From Streptomyces sp. NBC_01689 (GTDB lineage: Bacteria > Actinomycetota > Actinomycetes > Streptomycetales > Streptomycetaceae): a stretch of 64,000 nt of DNA. The translations under genes were made by a program, and so were the position numbers. Each line of letters begins with the position of its first letter. The stretch's first letter is position 1. The notes under the pieces were generated by a model that saw only the letters and a list, made by a program, of their open reading frames with translations, had not been told where the DNA came from and ran no database searches. The stretch lies in assembly GCF_036250675.1 (NCBI RefSeq), contig NZ_CP109592.1:8804001-8868000 (forward strand), in the 5' to 3' direction. This document shows positions 24,811 through 38,131 of this stretch, in pieces.

Positions 24811-27030
24811 TCAGGCGGGGCGGAGCCAGAGGGTGGCGAGCGGGGGAAGCGTGAGCCGGATGCTCGCCGGCCGGCCGTGGGCGGAACGGGACTCGGTCTT
24901 CACGACGTCCGGGTGGGTGACGTCGCTGCCGCCGTACCGGGCGCTGTCGGTGTTGAGGGTCTCGCGCCAGCCGGGGACGGAGTCGGGCACACCGAGCCGG
25001 TAACCGTGGCGGACGACCGGGGAGAAGTTGCTGACGGCGAGAAGGGGTTCGCCCGCGGCGTCGTGCCGCAGGAACGCGAACACGTTGTCCTCGGCCGCGT
25101 CGCCGACCACCCACTGGAAGCCGGACGGGTCGGTGTCCCGCTGCCAGAGCGCCGGTGTCCCCCGGTAGACGGCGTTGAGGTCGCGGACCAGGTCCCGGAC
25201 GCCCCGGTGGTCGGCCTCGGCCGGGTAGGCGGGGTCGAGGAGCCACCAGTCCGGTCCGTGGGTCTCGGACCATTCGGCGCCCTGGGCGAACTCCTGTCCC
25301 ATGAAGAGGAGTTGTTTGCCGGGGTGGGCCCACATGAAGCCGAGGTAGGCGCGGGTGGTGGCGCGTTGCTGCCACCAGTCGCCGGGCATCTTCGAGACGA
25401 GGGACTTCTTGCCGTGGACGACCTCGTCGTGGGAGATGGGCAGGACGTAGTTCTCGCTGTAGGCGTAGACCATCGAGAACGTCATCTCGTGGTGGTGGTA
25501 CTTGCGGTGGACCGGCTCGTGCTGGACGTAGTCCAGTGAGTCGTGCATCCACCCCATGTTCCACTTCAGTCCGAAGCCGAGTCCGCCGAAGCCGCCGGGG
25601 CCGGAGTGGTGGGTGGCGCGGGTGACGCCGTCCCAGGCGGTGGATTCCTCGGCGATGGTGACGATGCCGGGGTTGCGGCGGTAGACGGTGGCGTTCATCT
25701 CCTGGAGGAAGGCGACGGCGTCGAGGTTCTCCCGGCCGCCGTGTTCGTTGGGGGTCCATCGGCCGGGTTCGCGGGAGTAGTCGAGGTAGAGCATGGAGGC
25801 GACGGCGTCGACGCGGAGTCCGTCGATGTGGAATTCCTGGCACCAGTAGACGGCGTTGGCGACGAGGAAGTTGCGGACCTCGCGGCGGCCGTAGTCGAAT
25901 TCGAGGGTGCCCCAGTCGGGGTGGGCGGCGCGCTGGGGGTCGGCGTGTTCGTAGAGGGGGCGTCCGTCGAAGGCGGCGAGGGCCCATTCGTCGCGGGGGA
26001 AGTGGGCGGGGACCCAGTCCATGAGGACGCCGATGCCGGCCTGGTGGAGGGCGTCGACGAGGTGTTTGAAGTCGTCGGGGGTGCCGAGGCGGGCGGTGGG
26101 GGCGTAGAAGCCGGTGACCTGGTAGCCCCAGGAGCCGCCGAAGGGGTGTTCGGCGACGGGCATGAGTTCGACGTGGGTGAAGCCGAGGTCGGCGACGTAG
26201 GCGGGGAGCTGCTGAGCGAGTTGACGATACGTCAGGCCCGGTCGCCAGGACGCGAGATGCACCTCGTAGACCGAGAACGGCGCCTCGTGCACGGGCTGTT
26301 CGCCGCGCTGTTCCATCCACTCGTCGTCCCGCCACACGTGGGAGGACCCGGTCACGATCGAGGCGGTCGCGGGGGGCACCTCGGTGCGCCGGGCCATGGG
26401 GTCGGCGCGCACGGTGCGGGTGCCGTCGGGGCGGGTGATCTCGAACTTGTAGAGCTCGCCCTCGCCGATGCCGGGCACGAAGAGCTCCCAGACGCCCGTG
26501 GCGCCGAGCGAGCGCATCGGAAACGCCGTGCCGTCCCAGTGCGAGAACGGTCCGCAGACCCTGACGCCCCGCGCGTTCGGCGCCCAGACGGTGAAGCGGG
26601 TGCCCGTCACGCCCTGATGGGTCATGAGGTGGGCGCCCAGCGCTCGCCAGAGTTCCTCGTGACGCCCCTCACCGATCAGATGCAGGTCCGTCTCTCCCAG
26701 CGCGGGCAGGAACCGGTAGGGGTCCTGCAGCTCGGACTCACGACCCGCGTACGTCACCGACAGGACGTAGTCGGGGATCGCGTCGAGGGGCAGCACGGCG
26801 GTGAACAGGCCGTCGCCGAGGTCCGTCAGCGTGGCACGCCGTCCGTCGACGACCACGGCCACGGACTGGGCGTAGGGACGCAGCACCCGGAACACCACGC
26901 CCCCCGGCACCTCATGGGCGCCGAGCAGGGAGTGCGGGTCGTGGTGGGAGCCCGACAGCAGGCGCGCGCGGTCCGCCGCGTCCATCGGGGCCACCGGCCC
27001 GGCGCCGACAACGGTGGTGGGAACGGCCAC
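24811..27030 (-). CDS. glgB: 1,4-alpha-glucan branching enzyme
   Basis: A 739-residue GH13_9 enzyme that makes alpha-1,6 branches in glycogen-like glucan. GTG 27030 is chosen for the GGAGGAT site just upstream, over a GTG nine codons earlier. An N-terminal CBM48-type region (two beta domains, about 15-220) leads to the GH13 barrel with nucleophile D408 (GLRVDAVAS), acid/base E461 (TIAEEST) and D535 (SHDEVVHGK). Last gene of the minus-strand trehalose-to-glucan operon, 51 bp after the maltokinase gene. Intact, with normal family length. Confidence 0.97.
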   Translation of the reverse strand: MAVPTTVVGAGPVAPMDAADRARLLSGSHHDPHSLLGAHEVPGGVVFRVLRPYAQSVAVVVDGRRATLTDLGDGLFTAVLPLDAIPDYVLSVTYAGRESELQDPYRFLPALGETDLHLIGEGRHEELWRALGAHLMTHQGVTGTRFTVWAPNARGVRVCGPFSHWDGTAFPMRSLGATGVWELFVPGIGEGELYKFEITRPDGTRTVRADPMARRTEVPPATASIVTGSSHVWRDDEWMEQRGEQPVHEAPFSVYEVHLASWRPGLTYRQLAQQLPAYVADLGFTHVELMPVAEHPFGGSWGYQVTGFYAPTARLGTPDDFKHLVDALHQAGIGVLMDWVPAHFPRDEWALAAFDGRPLYEHADPQRAAHPDWGTLEFDYGRREVRNFLVANAVYWCQEFHIDGLRVDAVASMLYLDYSREPGRWTPNEHGGRENLDAVAFLQEMNATVYRRNPGIVTIAEESTAWDGVTRATHHSGPGGFGGLGFGLKWNMGWMHDSLDYVQHEPVHRKYHHHEMTFSMVYAYSENYVLPISHDEVVHGKKSLVSKMPGDWWQQRATTRAYLGFMWAHPGKQLLFMGQEFAQGAEWSETHGPDWWLLDPAYPAEADHRGVRDLVRDLNAVYRGTPALWQRDTDPSGFQWVVGDAAEDNVFAFLRHDAAGEPLLAVSNFSPVVRHGYRLGVPDSVPGWRETLNTDSARYGGSDVTHPDVVKTESRSAHGRPASIRLTLPPLATLWLRPA

Positions 27031-27081
27031 GGCTTCATCCTCCTCGAGAGCGAACACGGAACAGGGAACGGGGTTTCCTCG

Positions 27082-28455
27082 TCAGAGGCCTTCGGCGAGC
27101 CGGGCCACCGCCGCCATCGGCACGGGCAGCCAGTCGGGCCGGTGCCGCGCCTCGTACAGCACCTCGTACACGGCCCGGTCGGTCTCATAGGCGCGCAGCA
27201 GCTCGGGCTCGTCGTGCGGATCCCAACCGGCGGCCGCCGCGTACCCGGAGCCGTACGCCTCCCGGCAGCGGAGCGCCCACTCCGGGCGCCAGGGGCGGCG
27301 GGAGCGCGCGGCGTAGTCGAAGGAGCGCAGCATCCCCGCGACATCGCGGACGGGTGACTGCGGTCGCCGGCGCTCGGGCACCGGACGGGCGGGCTCGCCC
27401 TCGAAGTCGATGACGGACCACTGGCGGCCTGCCCTGAGCACCTGCCCGAGGTGGAGGTCGCCGTGGATGCGCTGCGCCGGTCTGGCCGCCGCGTCGAGCG
27501 AGGCGAGCGCGTCGAAGGCGGAGCGCAACCCCGGTACGAACGGCTCGAGTCCGGGTACCGCGCGGGCGGTGGCTTCGAGGCGCTCGCTCATCGCGGCGGC
27601 GAGCCGGTCGTTCTGGAGCGGGCTGGGTGTGTCGACGGGGAAGGCCGTCGCGAGCGCCAGATGCACCTCGGCGGTGGCCCGGCCCAGTTCGTACGCCTCC
27701 TCGGTGAACTCCCGTTCCGAGGAGAGTGACCGCAGCGCCAGCGTCCAGCCGTCCGCGGCTCCCGACAGGAAGGGCTGGAGCACTCCGAGCGTCGCCTCCC
27801 GCGGATGTGAGGTGCCGAACCACGCCGCGGGGGCGGGCACCCGGGTGCAGCCCTGCCGGGCCAGCGCCCACGGCAGTTCCAGGTCCGGGTTGATGCCGGG
27901 CTGGACGCGCCGGAAGAACTTCAGGATGAAGGAGTCCCCGTACACGAGTGAGGAGTTCGACTGTTCGGCGTCGAGCAGCCGGGGAGCGAGACCCGCGGGG
28001 ACCGTCACACGCGCGTCGCGCTCGAAGATCAGCGGGCCCGCCGACCCGGGGGTGCGCAGGCGCTCCAGGAGCAGCCCCGTGGCCCGCGGGTCGTGGAGCG
28101 CGTCGTAGACGCTCAGATCGGCCAGTGGACCGGCGCTCGCGCGACCGATGAGGGCATGGGAGAGCCGCGGGGGCAGGACCTTCCGCGCGCCGAGGAGGAG
28201 TTGATAGCAGTCCTCGGGCGGAGGGGTGCCGGACCCGCCGTGCGTGGTCCGGCCCGGATGTTCGGTACGTACCAGGAGATGCAGGCAGCCGGGGTACAGC
28301 TCGGTCGACGACACCACGCTCAGGCCGGTGACCGGGCGTCCCTTGCCCGCGAACCAGCGTTGCCGCGGCAGCCATTCCCGCAGCAGATCACCGAGAGAGG
28401 TGAGCAGCGCGTGGGGTGTGTGGCGGCCCGGACGGTGCAACGCGGTCGTCGGCAT
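27082..28455 (-). CDS. mak: Maltokinase
   Basis: A 457-residue enzyme that phosphorylates maltose to alpha-maltose-1-phosphate, the substrate of GlgE. ATG 28455 is used because AAGGAC lies about 10 nt upstream; a GTG three codons earlier is too close to it. N-terminal cap domain (WLPRQRWFAGKGRPV), then an aminoglycoside-phosphotransferase-like kinase fold with catalytic HGDLHLGQVL and metal-binding VIDFEGEP. Lies between treS and glgB in the operon (47 and 51 bp gaps). Called pep2 in older Streptomyces annotation. Confidence 0.95.
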   Translation of the reverse strand: MPTTALHRPGRHTPHALLTSLGDLLREWLPRQRWFAGKGRPVTGLSVVSSTELYPGCLHLLVRTEHPGRTTHGGSGTPPPEDCYQLLLGARKVLPPRLSHALIGRASAGPLADLSVYDALHDPRATGLLLERLRTPGSAGPLIFERDARVTVPAGLAPRLLDAEQSNSSLVYGDSFILKFFRRVQPGINPDLELPWALARQGCTRVPAPAAWFGTSHPREATLGVLQPFLSGAADGWTLALRSLSSEREFTEEAYELGRATAEVHLALATAFPVDTPSPLQNDRLAAAMSERLEATARAVPGLEPFVPGLRSAFDALASLDAAARPAQRIHGDLHLGQVLRAGRQWSVIDFEGEPARPVPERRRPQSPVRDVAGMLRSFDYAARSRRPWRPEWALRCREAYGSGYAAAAGWDPHDEPELLRAYETDRAVYEVLYEARHRPDWLPVPMAAVARLAEGL

Positions 28456-28502
28456 GGCGAACACGTCCTTTCAGAGGCAGGCGGACTTGGCCGGGCGGCG
28501 GA

Positions 28503-30220
<1,718 letters not shown>

Positions 30221-30224
<4 letters not shown>

Positions 30225-32239
30225 ATGGTGAGTGACCCTCCGATCTGCGGTGTCGTCCCGACCGCGAGCACATGCGCACTGCCCGGCTCCAGTCGTACGA
30301 AGTTGGTTCTGCCCCAGTAGTACGTCTCGCCGGTGAGCTCGTCATGCACCGGCACGCGCTCGTTCTCGTCCAGGCCGAGTCGCGGCATGTCCAACGAGAC
30401 CGTGGCCTCCTGGGTGTGGTGGGGGTCGAGGTTGACCACCACGACGACCGTGTCCGGCCCGGTGCGCTTGCTGTACGCGATCAAGGCATCGTTGTCAGCC
30501 CGGTGGAAATGAAGGTTGCGCAGTGCGCGCAGAGCGCCGTGGCGCCTTCGGACACGGTTCAGGCGCGTGATCAGCGGAGCGATCGTCCTGCCCTCGCGCG
30601 CGGCCGACTCCCAGTCCCGTGGGCGCAGTTGGTACTTCTCCGAGTCGAGGTACTCCTCGCTGTCCGGCCCGGCCGCGGAGTTCTCGCACAGTTCGTACCC
30701 GGCGTAGACACCCCAGGTGGGTGACAGGGTGGCGGCCAGGACGGCACGGGCCTCGAAGGCCGGCCGGCCGCCGTGCTGGAGGTAGCCGGGCAGGATGTCG
30801 GGGGTGTTGACGAACAGGTTGGGCCGCATGAACGCGGCCGACTCGCCCGACAGTTCGGTGAGGTAGTCGGTCAGCTCCTGCTTGGTGTTGCGCCAGGTGA
30901 AGTACGTGTACGACTGCTGGAAACCGACCGTCGCCAGCCTCTCCATGACGGCGGGCCGGGTGAACGCCTCGGCGAGGAAGATCACGTCCGGGTCCCTGCG
31001 GTTGATCTCGGCGATGACCCGCTCCCAGAAGACCACCGGCTTGGTGTGCGGGTTGTCCACGCGGAAGATCCGGACCCCGTGGTCCATCCAGAAACGCAGC
31101 AGTCGCACGCACTCGGCGATCAGCCCGGGCATGTCCTCGTCGAAGGCGACGGGGTAGATGTCCTGGTACTTCTTCGGCGGGTTCTCCGCGTACGCGATCG
31201 TGCCGTCGGCGCGGTGCCGGAACCACTCCGGGTGCTTCTCCACCCACGGATGGTCGGGGGAGCACTGGAGCGCGAAGTCGAGGGCGATCTCCAGGCGAAG
31301 GTCCGCCGCCCGGCGGACGAACGCGTCGAAGTCGTCGATGGTCCCGAGGTCGGGGTGGACCGCGTCGTGGCCGCCCTCGGGCGAGCCGATCGCCCAGGGC
31401 ACCCCGACGTCCTGACGGCTCGCCGACAGGCTGTTGTCGGGTCCCTTGCGGAAGGTCGTCCCGATGGGGTGGATCGGTGGCAGGTAGACGACGTCGAAGC
31501 CCATCTCCGCGATGGCGGGCAGGCGTTCGGCGGCGGTGCGGAAGGTGCCGTGCACCGGCGGGTCCAGCTGCCCGCTCTCCGAGCGCGGGAAGAACTCGTA
31601 CCAGGACCCGAACAGCGCCCGCTCGCGCTCCACGAGCAGCGGCAACGGCAGTGAGCGGGAGACCCGTTCGCGCAGCGGGTGCGCCGACAGGGCGGCGACG
31701 ACCTCCGGGGTCAGGGCCGCCGCCAGACGGGCGGCCGGTGACCGCGAGACGTCGCGCAGGCCCTCGGCCGCGGCCCGCACCGCCGACCGCCCGGCCGGGT
31801 CCGGTACACCGTCCGCGGCGCGTTCGTGCAGCGCGGCGCCCTCTTCCAGGACCAGCCCCGTGTCGATGTCCGCCGGGACCTTGACCCCGGCGGCCAGCCG
31901 CCAGGCGGCCACCGGGTCGCTCCAGGACTCCACCAGGTACGTCCAGTGACCCACGGAGCCGGGGGTGACCTCGGCGCCCCAGCGGTCGGTGCCGGGGGCG
32001 AGTTCCCGCATCGGGGTCCAGGGGCCGGCCAGTCCGGTCGGATCGCGCAGGACGACGTTGGCACCCACCACGTCGTGGCCTTCGCCGAAGACGGTGGCGG
32101 TCACCTGGAAGGTCTCCCCGCGGACCGCCTTGGCGGGGCGACGCCCGCACTCGACGACGGGGTGGACGTCGACGACCGGGATCCGGTCCATCGGCGTGGG
32201 GTCGATCGCGTCACGGCCGTCGGCCGGATGTGCGTCCAT
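30221..32239 (-). CDS. glgE: Alpha-1,4-glucan:maltose-1-phosphate maltosyltransferase
   Basis: A 672-residue GH13_3 enzyme that extends alpha-1,4-glucan from maltose-1-phosphate. ATG 32239 is chosen for its GGAGG 8 nt upstream. N-terminal beta domains (about 20-200) precede the barrel. Catalytic D395 ([10 protein letters not shown]) and E424 (FLAEAFTRP) match, within one residue, the D394/E423 pair known from the Streptomyces coelicolor enzyme. Translationally coupled to treS. A gene for a DUF5133 protein precedes it by 72 bp on the same strand and may belong to the operon. Confidence 0.97.
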
Positions 32240-32311
32240 GGTCATCGCCTCCACCGTTCTCGATCGCGCCTGTCGTTCGGAATTGCCCGGGACGGCCCCG
32301 TCGACCGCCTG

Positions 32312-32680
32312 TCACTGCCCCGTCTCGGGGACGGCCCCGGGCCGTACGGCCCGCTCGGGCGGCGGGAAGGCCGTGACCGCCCCGGGAGTCCGCCTGCCGC
32401 GTGTGCCCGTCACGGACGTGGTCGCCGAGGCCGGCGCCGCCACGGGGGCGGGCGTCGCCGGCGAGTCGCCCGGGGCCCGCCGCCCGCCGCGCAGATAGTG
32501 CTCGGCGGCGTCCACCGCCTCGCGCGCGCACCGCTTCCCCATGAGGACGCACAGCGTGTACCCCGCGTTCTCGAAGTTGCCCCGCACCGCGTGGTCCATG
32601 GGGGCCACGAGCAGCAGACGTTCCCAGGACCGGTATTGCTCCAGGTGCCTGGCGACCTCGGTTTTGGCAGGCAGCAGCAT
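32312..32680 (-). CDS. DUF5133-domain protein
   Basis: A 122-residue protein; ATG 32680 is chosen because conserved sequence begins there (MLLPAKTEVARHLEQYRSWERLLLVAP). The first about 70 residues form the DUF5133 domain, with DHAVRGNFENAGYTLCVLMGKRCAREAVDAAEHYLRG; the tail is a Pro/Ala/Thr-rich low-complexity stretch. DUF5133 proteins are small streptomycete proteins of unknown role with no signal peptide. Here it precedes glgE on the same strand, so it may be co-transcribed with the glucan genes, and its tail may be disordered. Confidence 0.75.
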   Translation of the reverse strand: MLLPAKTEVARHLEQYRSWERLLLVAPMDHAVRGNFENAGYTLCVLMGKRCAREAVDAAEHYLRGGRRAPGDSPATPAPVAAPASATTSVTGTRGRRTPGAVTAFPPPERAVRPGAVPETGQ

Positions 32681-32994
32681 GGCGCTGGTCACCTTTCCAC
32701 TCCAGGACTGCGCACGGGCCCGTCCGGCTGGTGCGGGGCGGGCGTGTACAGAGAGGCACCGGCCTGTCATCGAGGCCGGCGCCCTCACCCATGGTGCCTG
32801 TGTCACCACAAAGCGTCTTGTTGGCTCTTCAACCACCACGGGAGGCGTCAGGAACGCTCTCGTGTTGCACGAACGGAGTAGCACTCGCATCCTTGGACTT
32901 ACTCAGGAGCGACCACCGCTCACGCTTCGTGTCCGGGGCCCACCCGCAAAGGGCGGGACGGAGCGAGAGCTTCGCCGGTGAGGAGCCAACGAAG
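32681..32994. other. Divergent promoter region of the glucan locus
   Basis: A 314-bp gap between the DUF5133/glgE operon and the ATP-binding/glgX pair. It is less GC-rich than its surroundings around 32815-32890. I could not find a convincing -35/-10 pair or a strong palindrome, so no site is called. Control of the whole trehalose-to-glucan switch probably lies here. Confidence 0.5.
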
Positions 32995-33510
32995 ATGAAA
33001 CCTGCAGTTCCCTCCTACTACCACCTCGACGTCGAGGTCAGTCCGGAGCGAGTGGGTCAGGTCAGACGCATTCTGGCCGCCCATCTCCGGTACTGGAACC
33101 TCGAGTTCCTCGTCGAGTCCGTCTGCCACTGCGCCGAGGCACTGCTGGACACCATCGCCCAGCACTCGGCCGACAAGAACACGACCGTCGAGATGTGGTG
33201 GAACGGCAAGCACCTCATCACCGCCGTGTCCGACAACGACCAGGACATCGGCCCGCACAACGCGCCCCAGGGCTGTCTCGCACGCATCGCCGCCCTGAGT
33301 GACAACTGGGGCTGCTGCGCGACGGGCGCCGGCGGAAAGATCATCTGGTTCTCCTGGCGGGCCCGTTCCGCCGAACGCGCCCCCCTGGTACCGGCCGGCC
33401 CCGTGCCGAGCCTGCGGGAGGCGTGCCGGGCACCCCGGGCGCTGTCGATTCCCGTGCCCGCCTTCGCGGCGCCACAGGAGGACACCGGAGCCGTGATCAC
33501 CGTACGGTGA
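32995..33510 (+). CDS. ATP-binding (HATPase/anti-sigma-like) protein upstream of glgX
   Basis: A 171-residue protein, ATG 32995 after AGGAG (32981-32985). The layout resembles RsbW-type ATPases found widely in Streptomyces: a helix where the N-box should be (CAEALLDTIAQHS), a strand-turn with SDNDQDIGPHN, and GCLARIAALSDNWGCCATGAGGKIIWFSW at the G2/C-terminal position. The usual N-box Glu-Leu-x-x-Asn-Ala is not conserved, so ATP binding may be lost. Five cysteines are present. It ends 4 bp before glgX, so the two are probably co-transcribed; a link between a signalling protein and debranching is suggested by position only. Confidence 0.75.
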   Translation: MKPAVPSYYHLDVEVSPERVGQVRRILAAHLRYWNLEFLVESVCHCAEALLDTIAQHSADKNTTVEMWWNGKHLITAVSDNDQDIGPHNAPQGCLARIAALSDNWGCCATGAGGKIIWFSWRARSAERAPLVPAGPVPSLREACRAPRALSIPVPAFAAPQEDTGAVITVR

Positions 33511-33514
33511 TCAC
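33493..33514. promoter_or_regulatory. Perfect 22-bp palindrome at the ATP-binding protein/glgX junction
   Basis: GTGATCACCGT (33493-33503) is followed directly by its reverse complement ACGGTGATCAC (33504-33514). It contains the last codons and stop of the upstream gene and abuts the glgX GTG at 33515. It could be an operator, or in RNA a hairpin at the glgX ribosome site. Confidence 0.6.
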
Positions 33515-35638
<2,124 letters not shown>

Positions 35639-35748
35639 GGCGGGCGGGAACCGGAGCGGAACGCGCGCGGCTCACCCGTCGGAGGGACACTGGAACGACG
35701 ACCCCGTCCGCCGGGGTCCCGCAACCGTCCCCGGACCCGGGGGTGCGC

Positions 35749-37146
35749 ATGACCGTCACACCGGTACAGGCGGCGCGACAGGAGCTGACCGGATTCGAGG
35801 GCCGGCTGACCGGACCCGAGGACCCCGGGTACGACCGGGCGCGCACCGTCTACAACGCGATGATCGACCGGCGCCCCGCCCTGGTGGCGCGCTGCACCGG
35901 TCCGGACGACGTCTCCGCCGTGGTCGGCTTCGCCCGCGACCACGGGCTGGTCCTCGCCGTGCGCGGCGGGGGCCACCACGGCGCGGGACTGGGGGTCTGC
36001 GACGACGGCATGGTCCTCGACCTCGCGCCGATGAAGGGCGTCGAGGTCGACCCCGAGGCCCGTACGGCACGGGTCGGCGGCGGGTGCGTGTGGAGCGAGG
36101 TCGACCGCGCCACCCACGAGTACGGCCTGGCCACCCCCGCCGGCATCGTCTCCACGACCGGAGTCGGCGGGCTCACGCTGGGCGGTGGCCTCGGACATCT
36201 CACCCGCGCCCACGGACTGACCGTGGACAACCTGCTGGCGGCCGACCTCGTCCTGGCGAGCGGCGAACGGGTGCGGGCGAGCGACACCGAGAACCCCGAT
36301 CTGTACTGGGCGATCCGGGGTGGCGGCGGCAACTTCGGAGTCGTCACCTCGTTCCTGTTCCGGCTGCACGAGGTGGGCACCGTGGTCGCAGGTCCCACCT
36401 TCTGGCCCGCCGAACTCGGGGCCGAGGTGCTGACCGCCTACCGCGACTTCATCCCGCACGCACCCCGCGAGCTGAACGGCTTCTTCCTCTTCGGCTCCGT
36501 CCCGCCCGCCCCGCCGTTCCCCGAGGAGCTCCGCCTGCGCAGGATATGCGGCGTGATGTGGTGCCGCGTCGGGGACGACGCGGCACGCATGGCGGCGCAG
36601 ACGGCGCCCCTGCTCGCCGCGCTGCCCGCGCCGCTGCTGCACGCACCGGCGCCCATGCCGCACCCCGTCCTGCAGACCGCCTTCGACGCGGTCTATCCCC
36701 CGGGCGACCAGTGGTACTGGCGCGCGGACTTCGTCGACGAGATCCCCGCCGAAGCCGTCGCGCTGCACGCCCGGTTCGGCGCGGAGCCGCCGACCTGGAA
36801 GTCGGGGATGCATCTGTACCCGATCGACGGCGCCGTCCACGACCTCGCGCCGACGGACACCGCGTGGGGCTACCGCGACACGGGCTGGGCCTCCGTCTTC
36901 GCGGGCGTCGACTCCGACCCGGCCAACGCGGAACTGGTGAGGAACTGGAGCGTCGAGTACTCCGACGCCCTGCACCCGTACTCCGCGGGCGGCGCCTACG
37001 TGAACATGATGATGGACGAAGGGCAGGAGAGGGTACGGGCCGGCTACCGCGGGAACCACCCCCGCCTGGCCCGGACCAAGGCCGCCTACGACCCGGCCAA
37101 CCTCTTTCGCGTCAACCAGAACATCCGCCCGGTGCAGGGCGACTGA
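35749..37146 (+). CDS. FAD-linked oxidoreductase of the berberine-bridge-enzyme (PCMH/BBE) family
   Basis: A 465-residue flavoprotein. The N-terminal FAD domain has RGGGHHGAG, with H76 as the likely covalent FAD attachment; the second attachment cysteine of bicovalent members is absent (GVGGLTLGGGLG). The VDNLLAADLVLASGE and WAIRGGGGNFGVVTSF motifs and the C-terminal BBE signature NLFRVNQNI are present. No export signal is visible, so it is probably cytoplasmic. Family members oxidise sugars, alcohols or natural-product intermediates; no biosynthetic genes adjoin it, so the substrate is open. Confidence 0.88.
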   Translation: MTVTPVQAARQELTGFEGRLTGPEDPGYDRARTVYNAMIDRRPALVARCTGPDDVSAVVGFARDHGLVLAVRGGGHHGAGLGVCDDGMVLDLAPMKGVEVDPEARTARVGGGCVWSEVDRATHEYGLATPAGIVSTTGVGGLTLGGGLGHLTRAHGLTVDNLLAADLVLASGERVRASDTENPDLYWAIRGGGGNFGVVTSFLFRLHEVGTVVAGPTFWPAELGAEVLTAYRDFIPHAPRELNGFFLFGSVPPAPPFPEELRLRRICGVMWCRVGDDAARMAAQTAPLLAALPAPLLHAPAPMPHPVLQTAFDAVYPPGDQWYWRADFVDEIPAEAVALHARFGAEPPTWKSGMHLYPIDGAVHDLAPTDTAWGYRDTGWASVFAGVDSDPANAELVRNWSVEYSDALHPYSAGGAYVNMMMDEGQERVRAGYRGNHPRLARTKAAYDPANLFRVNQNIRPVQGD

Positions 37147-37176
37147 CCTCCGGTGCTCCGGGACGCCGGCCGGCCG

Positions 37177-37701
37177 TCAACTCCCCGGCGGGCGTCGCGG
37201 GTCGCCGGCGGACGTGTGGGCGGGTCCGCGTACCGGGAGACCGACGCTCCGGGCGTCGAGGGTGATGACGGGGACGTGCTGCCCGAGGGTGCCCAGGGCA
37301 CGTTCGTACCCCTCCACGGCCTCGGCGTCGTCCCTCGCGCCCGTCACATGGAGGACGGCGCCGTCGCGTTCGGCCACCGCCTCGGCGAAGTCGAGGGCCT
37401 GGATCCAGGTCACCCGGGAGCGACCGCGGCGCAGCGGTCCGTAGACCAGCTCGTGCACCAGGCTCCCGTCCACGGCCAACCGGCCTGGCGCGGCCAGGAG
37501 TTCACGGTACGGCTGGGTGGGGTCGACATGGTGCAGGGGACCGCTCGCCCGCCGGACGAGGAACCCCTGGCGGGCCAGTTCGGCGATCAGGGCGCCCCGG
37601 CCGATGCCGTCCGGGCCCTCGACGACCAGGGTGCGGCACCGTGCGAGGGCCAGGCGGAGAGCTGGGTGGAGGGGCTGCTGCGGAGCCCGGTGGAGGGTCA
37701 T
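37177..37701 (-). CDS. Thymidylate-kinase-like protein with a degenerate P-loop
   Basis: A 174-residue protein; ATG 37701 follows GAGG by 7 nt. The start of an NMP-kinase fold is clear (RTLVVEGPDGIGRGALIAELARQGFLV), but the Walker A lysine and Ser/Thr are replaced: residues 29-36 read GPDGIGRG. Later segments (DGSLVHELVYGPLRRGRSRVTWIQALDFAEAVAERDGAVLHVTGA) resemble the LID region and base-binding parts of thymidylate kinases. With the P-loop Lys gone, catalysis is doubtful; it may bind a nucleotide or protein only. Convergent with the flavoprotein gene. Confidence 0.65.
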   Translation of the reverse strand: MTLHRAPQQPLHPALRLALARCRTLVVEGPDGIGRGALIAELARQGFLVRRASGPLHHVDPTQPYRELLAAPGRLAVDGSLVHELVYGPLRRGRSRVTWIQALDFAEAVAERDGAVLHVTGARDDAEAVEGYERALGTLGQHVPVITLDARSVGLPVRGPAHTSAGDPRRPPGS

Positions 37702-38131
37702 CCCCGCACCTCGGGACAGGGGCCGGTGCGCATGCCGCTCCCTCCAGGAGGACCGATGTCCCCAGTGTCCCTGGGCGTCCCGTACGGCGGGAGTGCGCGC
37801 GTCGGCTGTGCGGTTGTGCGGGCGTAGTGGTGCGGTCGCCGTCGGCGTGCCCGGTGCGGTGAGGTGCTCGTCCCTCTGTGACCGGTGTGGCACCGGCGCG
37901 GGTTCGCGGGGCCGGCCGTACCGGTGTCGCGAGCCGGGCGGGGAATGGATGAGAGGCCGGTTGCGTGTCCAGCCCGGCGGAGACCATAGTGATCGGGTGA
38001 CCCGCTGCGGAGAGGTCGGTGACGGCTACTCAACTCTGCTGTTCCACAAGGGAATCGGTCGACACGTCGACCGTCCGGCGGAGGGGATGCGGCATCACGG
38101 ACGATCGTGACGCGAGACCTGGAGCGCCACC
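37702..38131. other. Divergent intergenic region upstream of the TPR regulator
   Basis: A 430-bp gap with no gene that I can support. It contains the 18-bp palindrome CGGTCGAC-AC-GTCGACCG (38056-38073), 58 bp before the regulator's start codon, in a locally A/T-richer stretch (38025-38060) that could hold its promoter. Confidence 0.5.
38056..38073 (+). promoter_or_regulatory. 18-bp palindrome, candidate operator for the TPR regulator
   Basis: CGGTCGAC (38056-38063) and GTCGACCG (38066-38073) are perfect 8-bp arms around AC. Position -76 to -59 relative to the start codon fits an operator. Confidence 0.5.
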
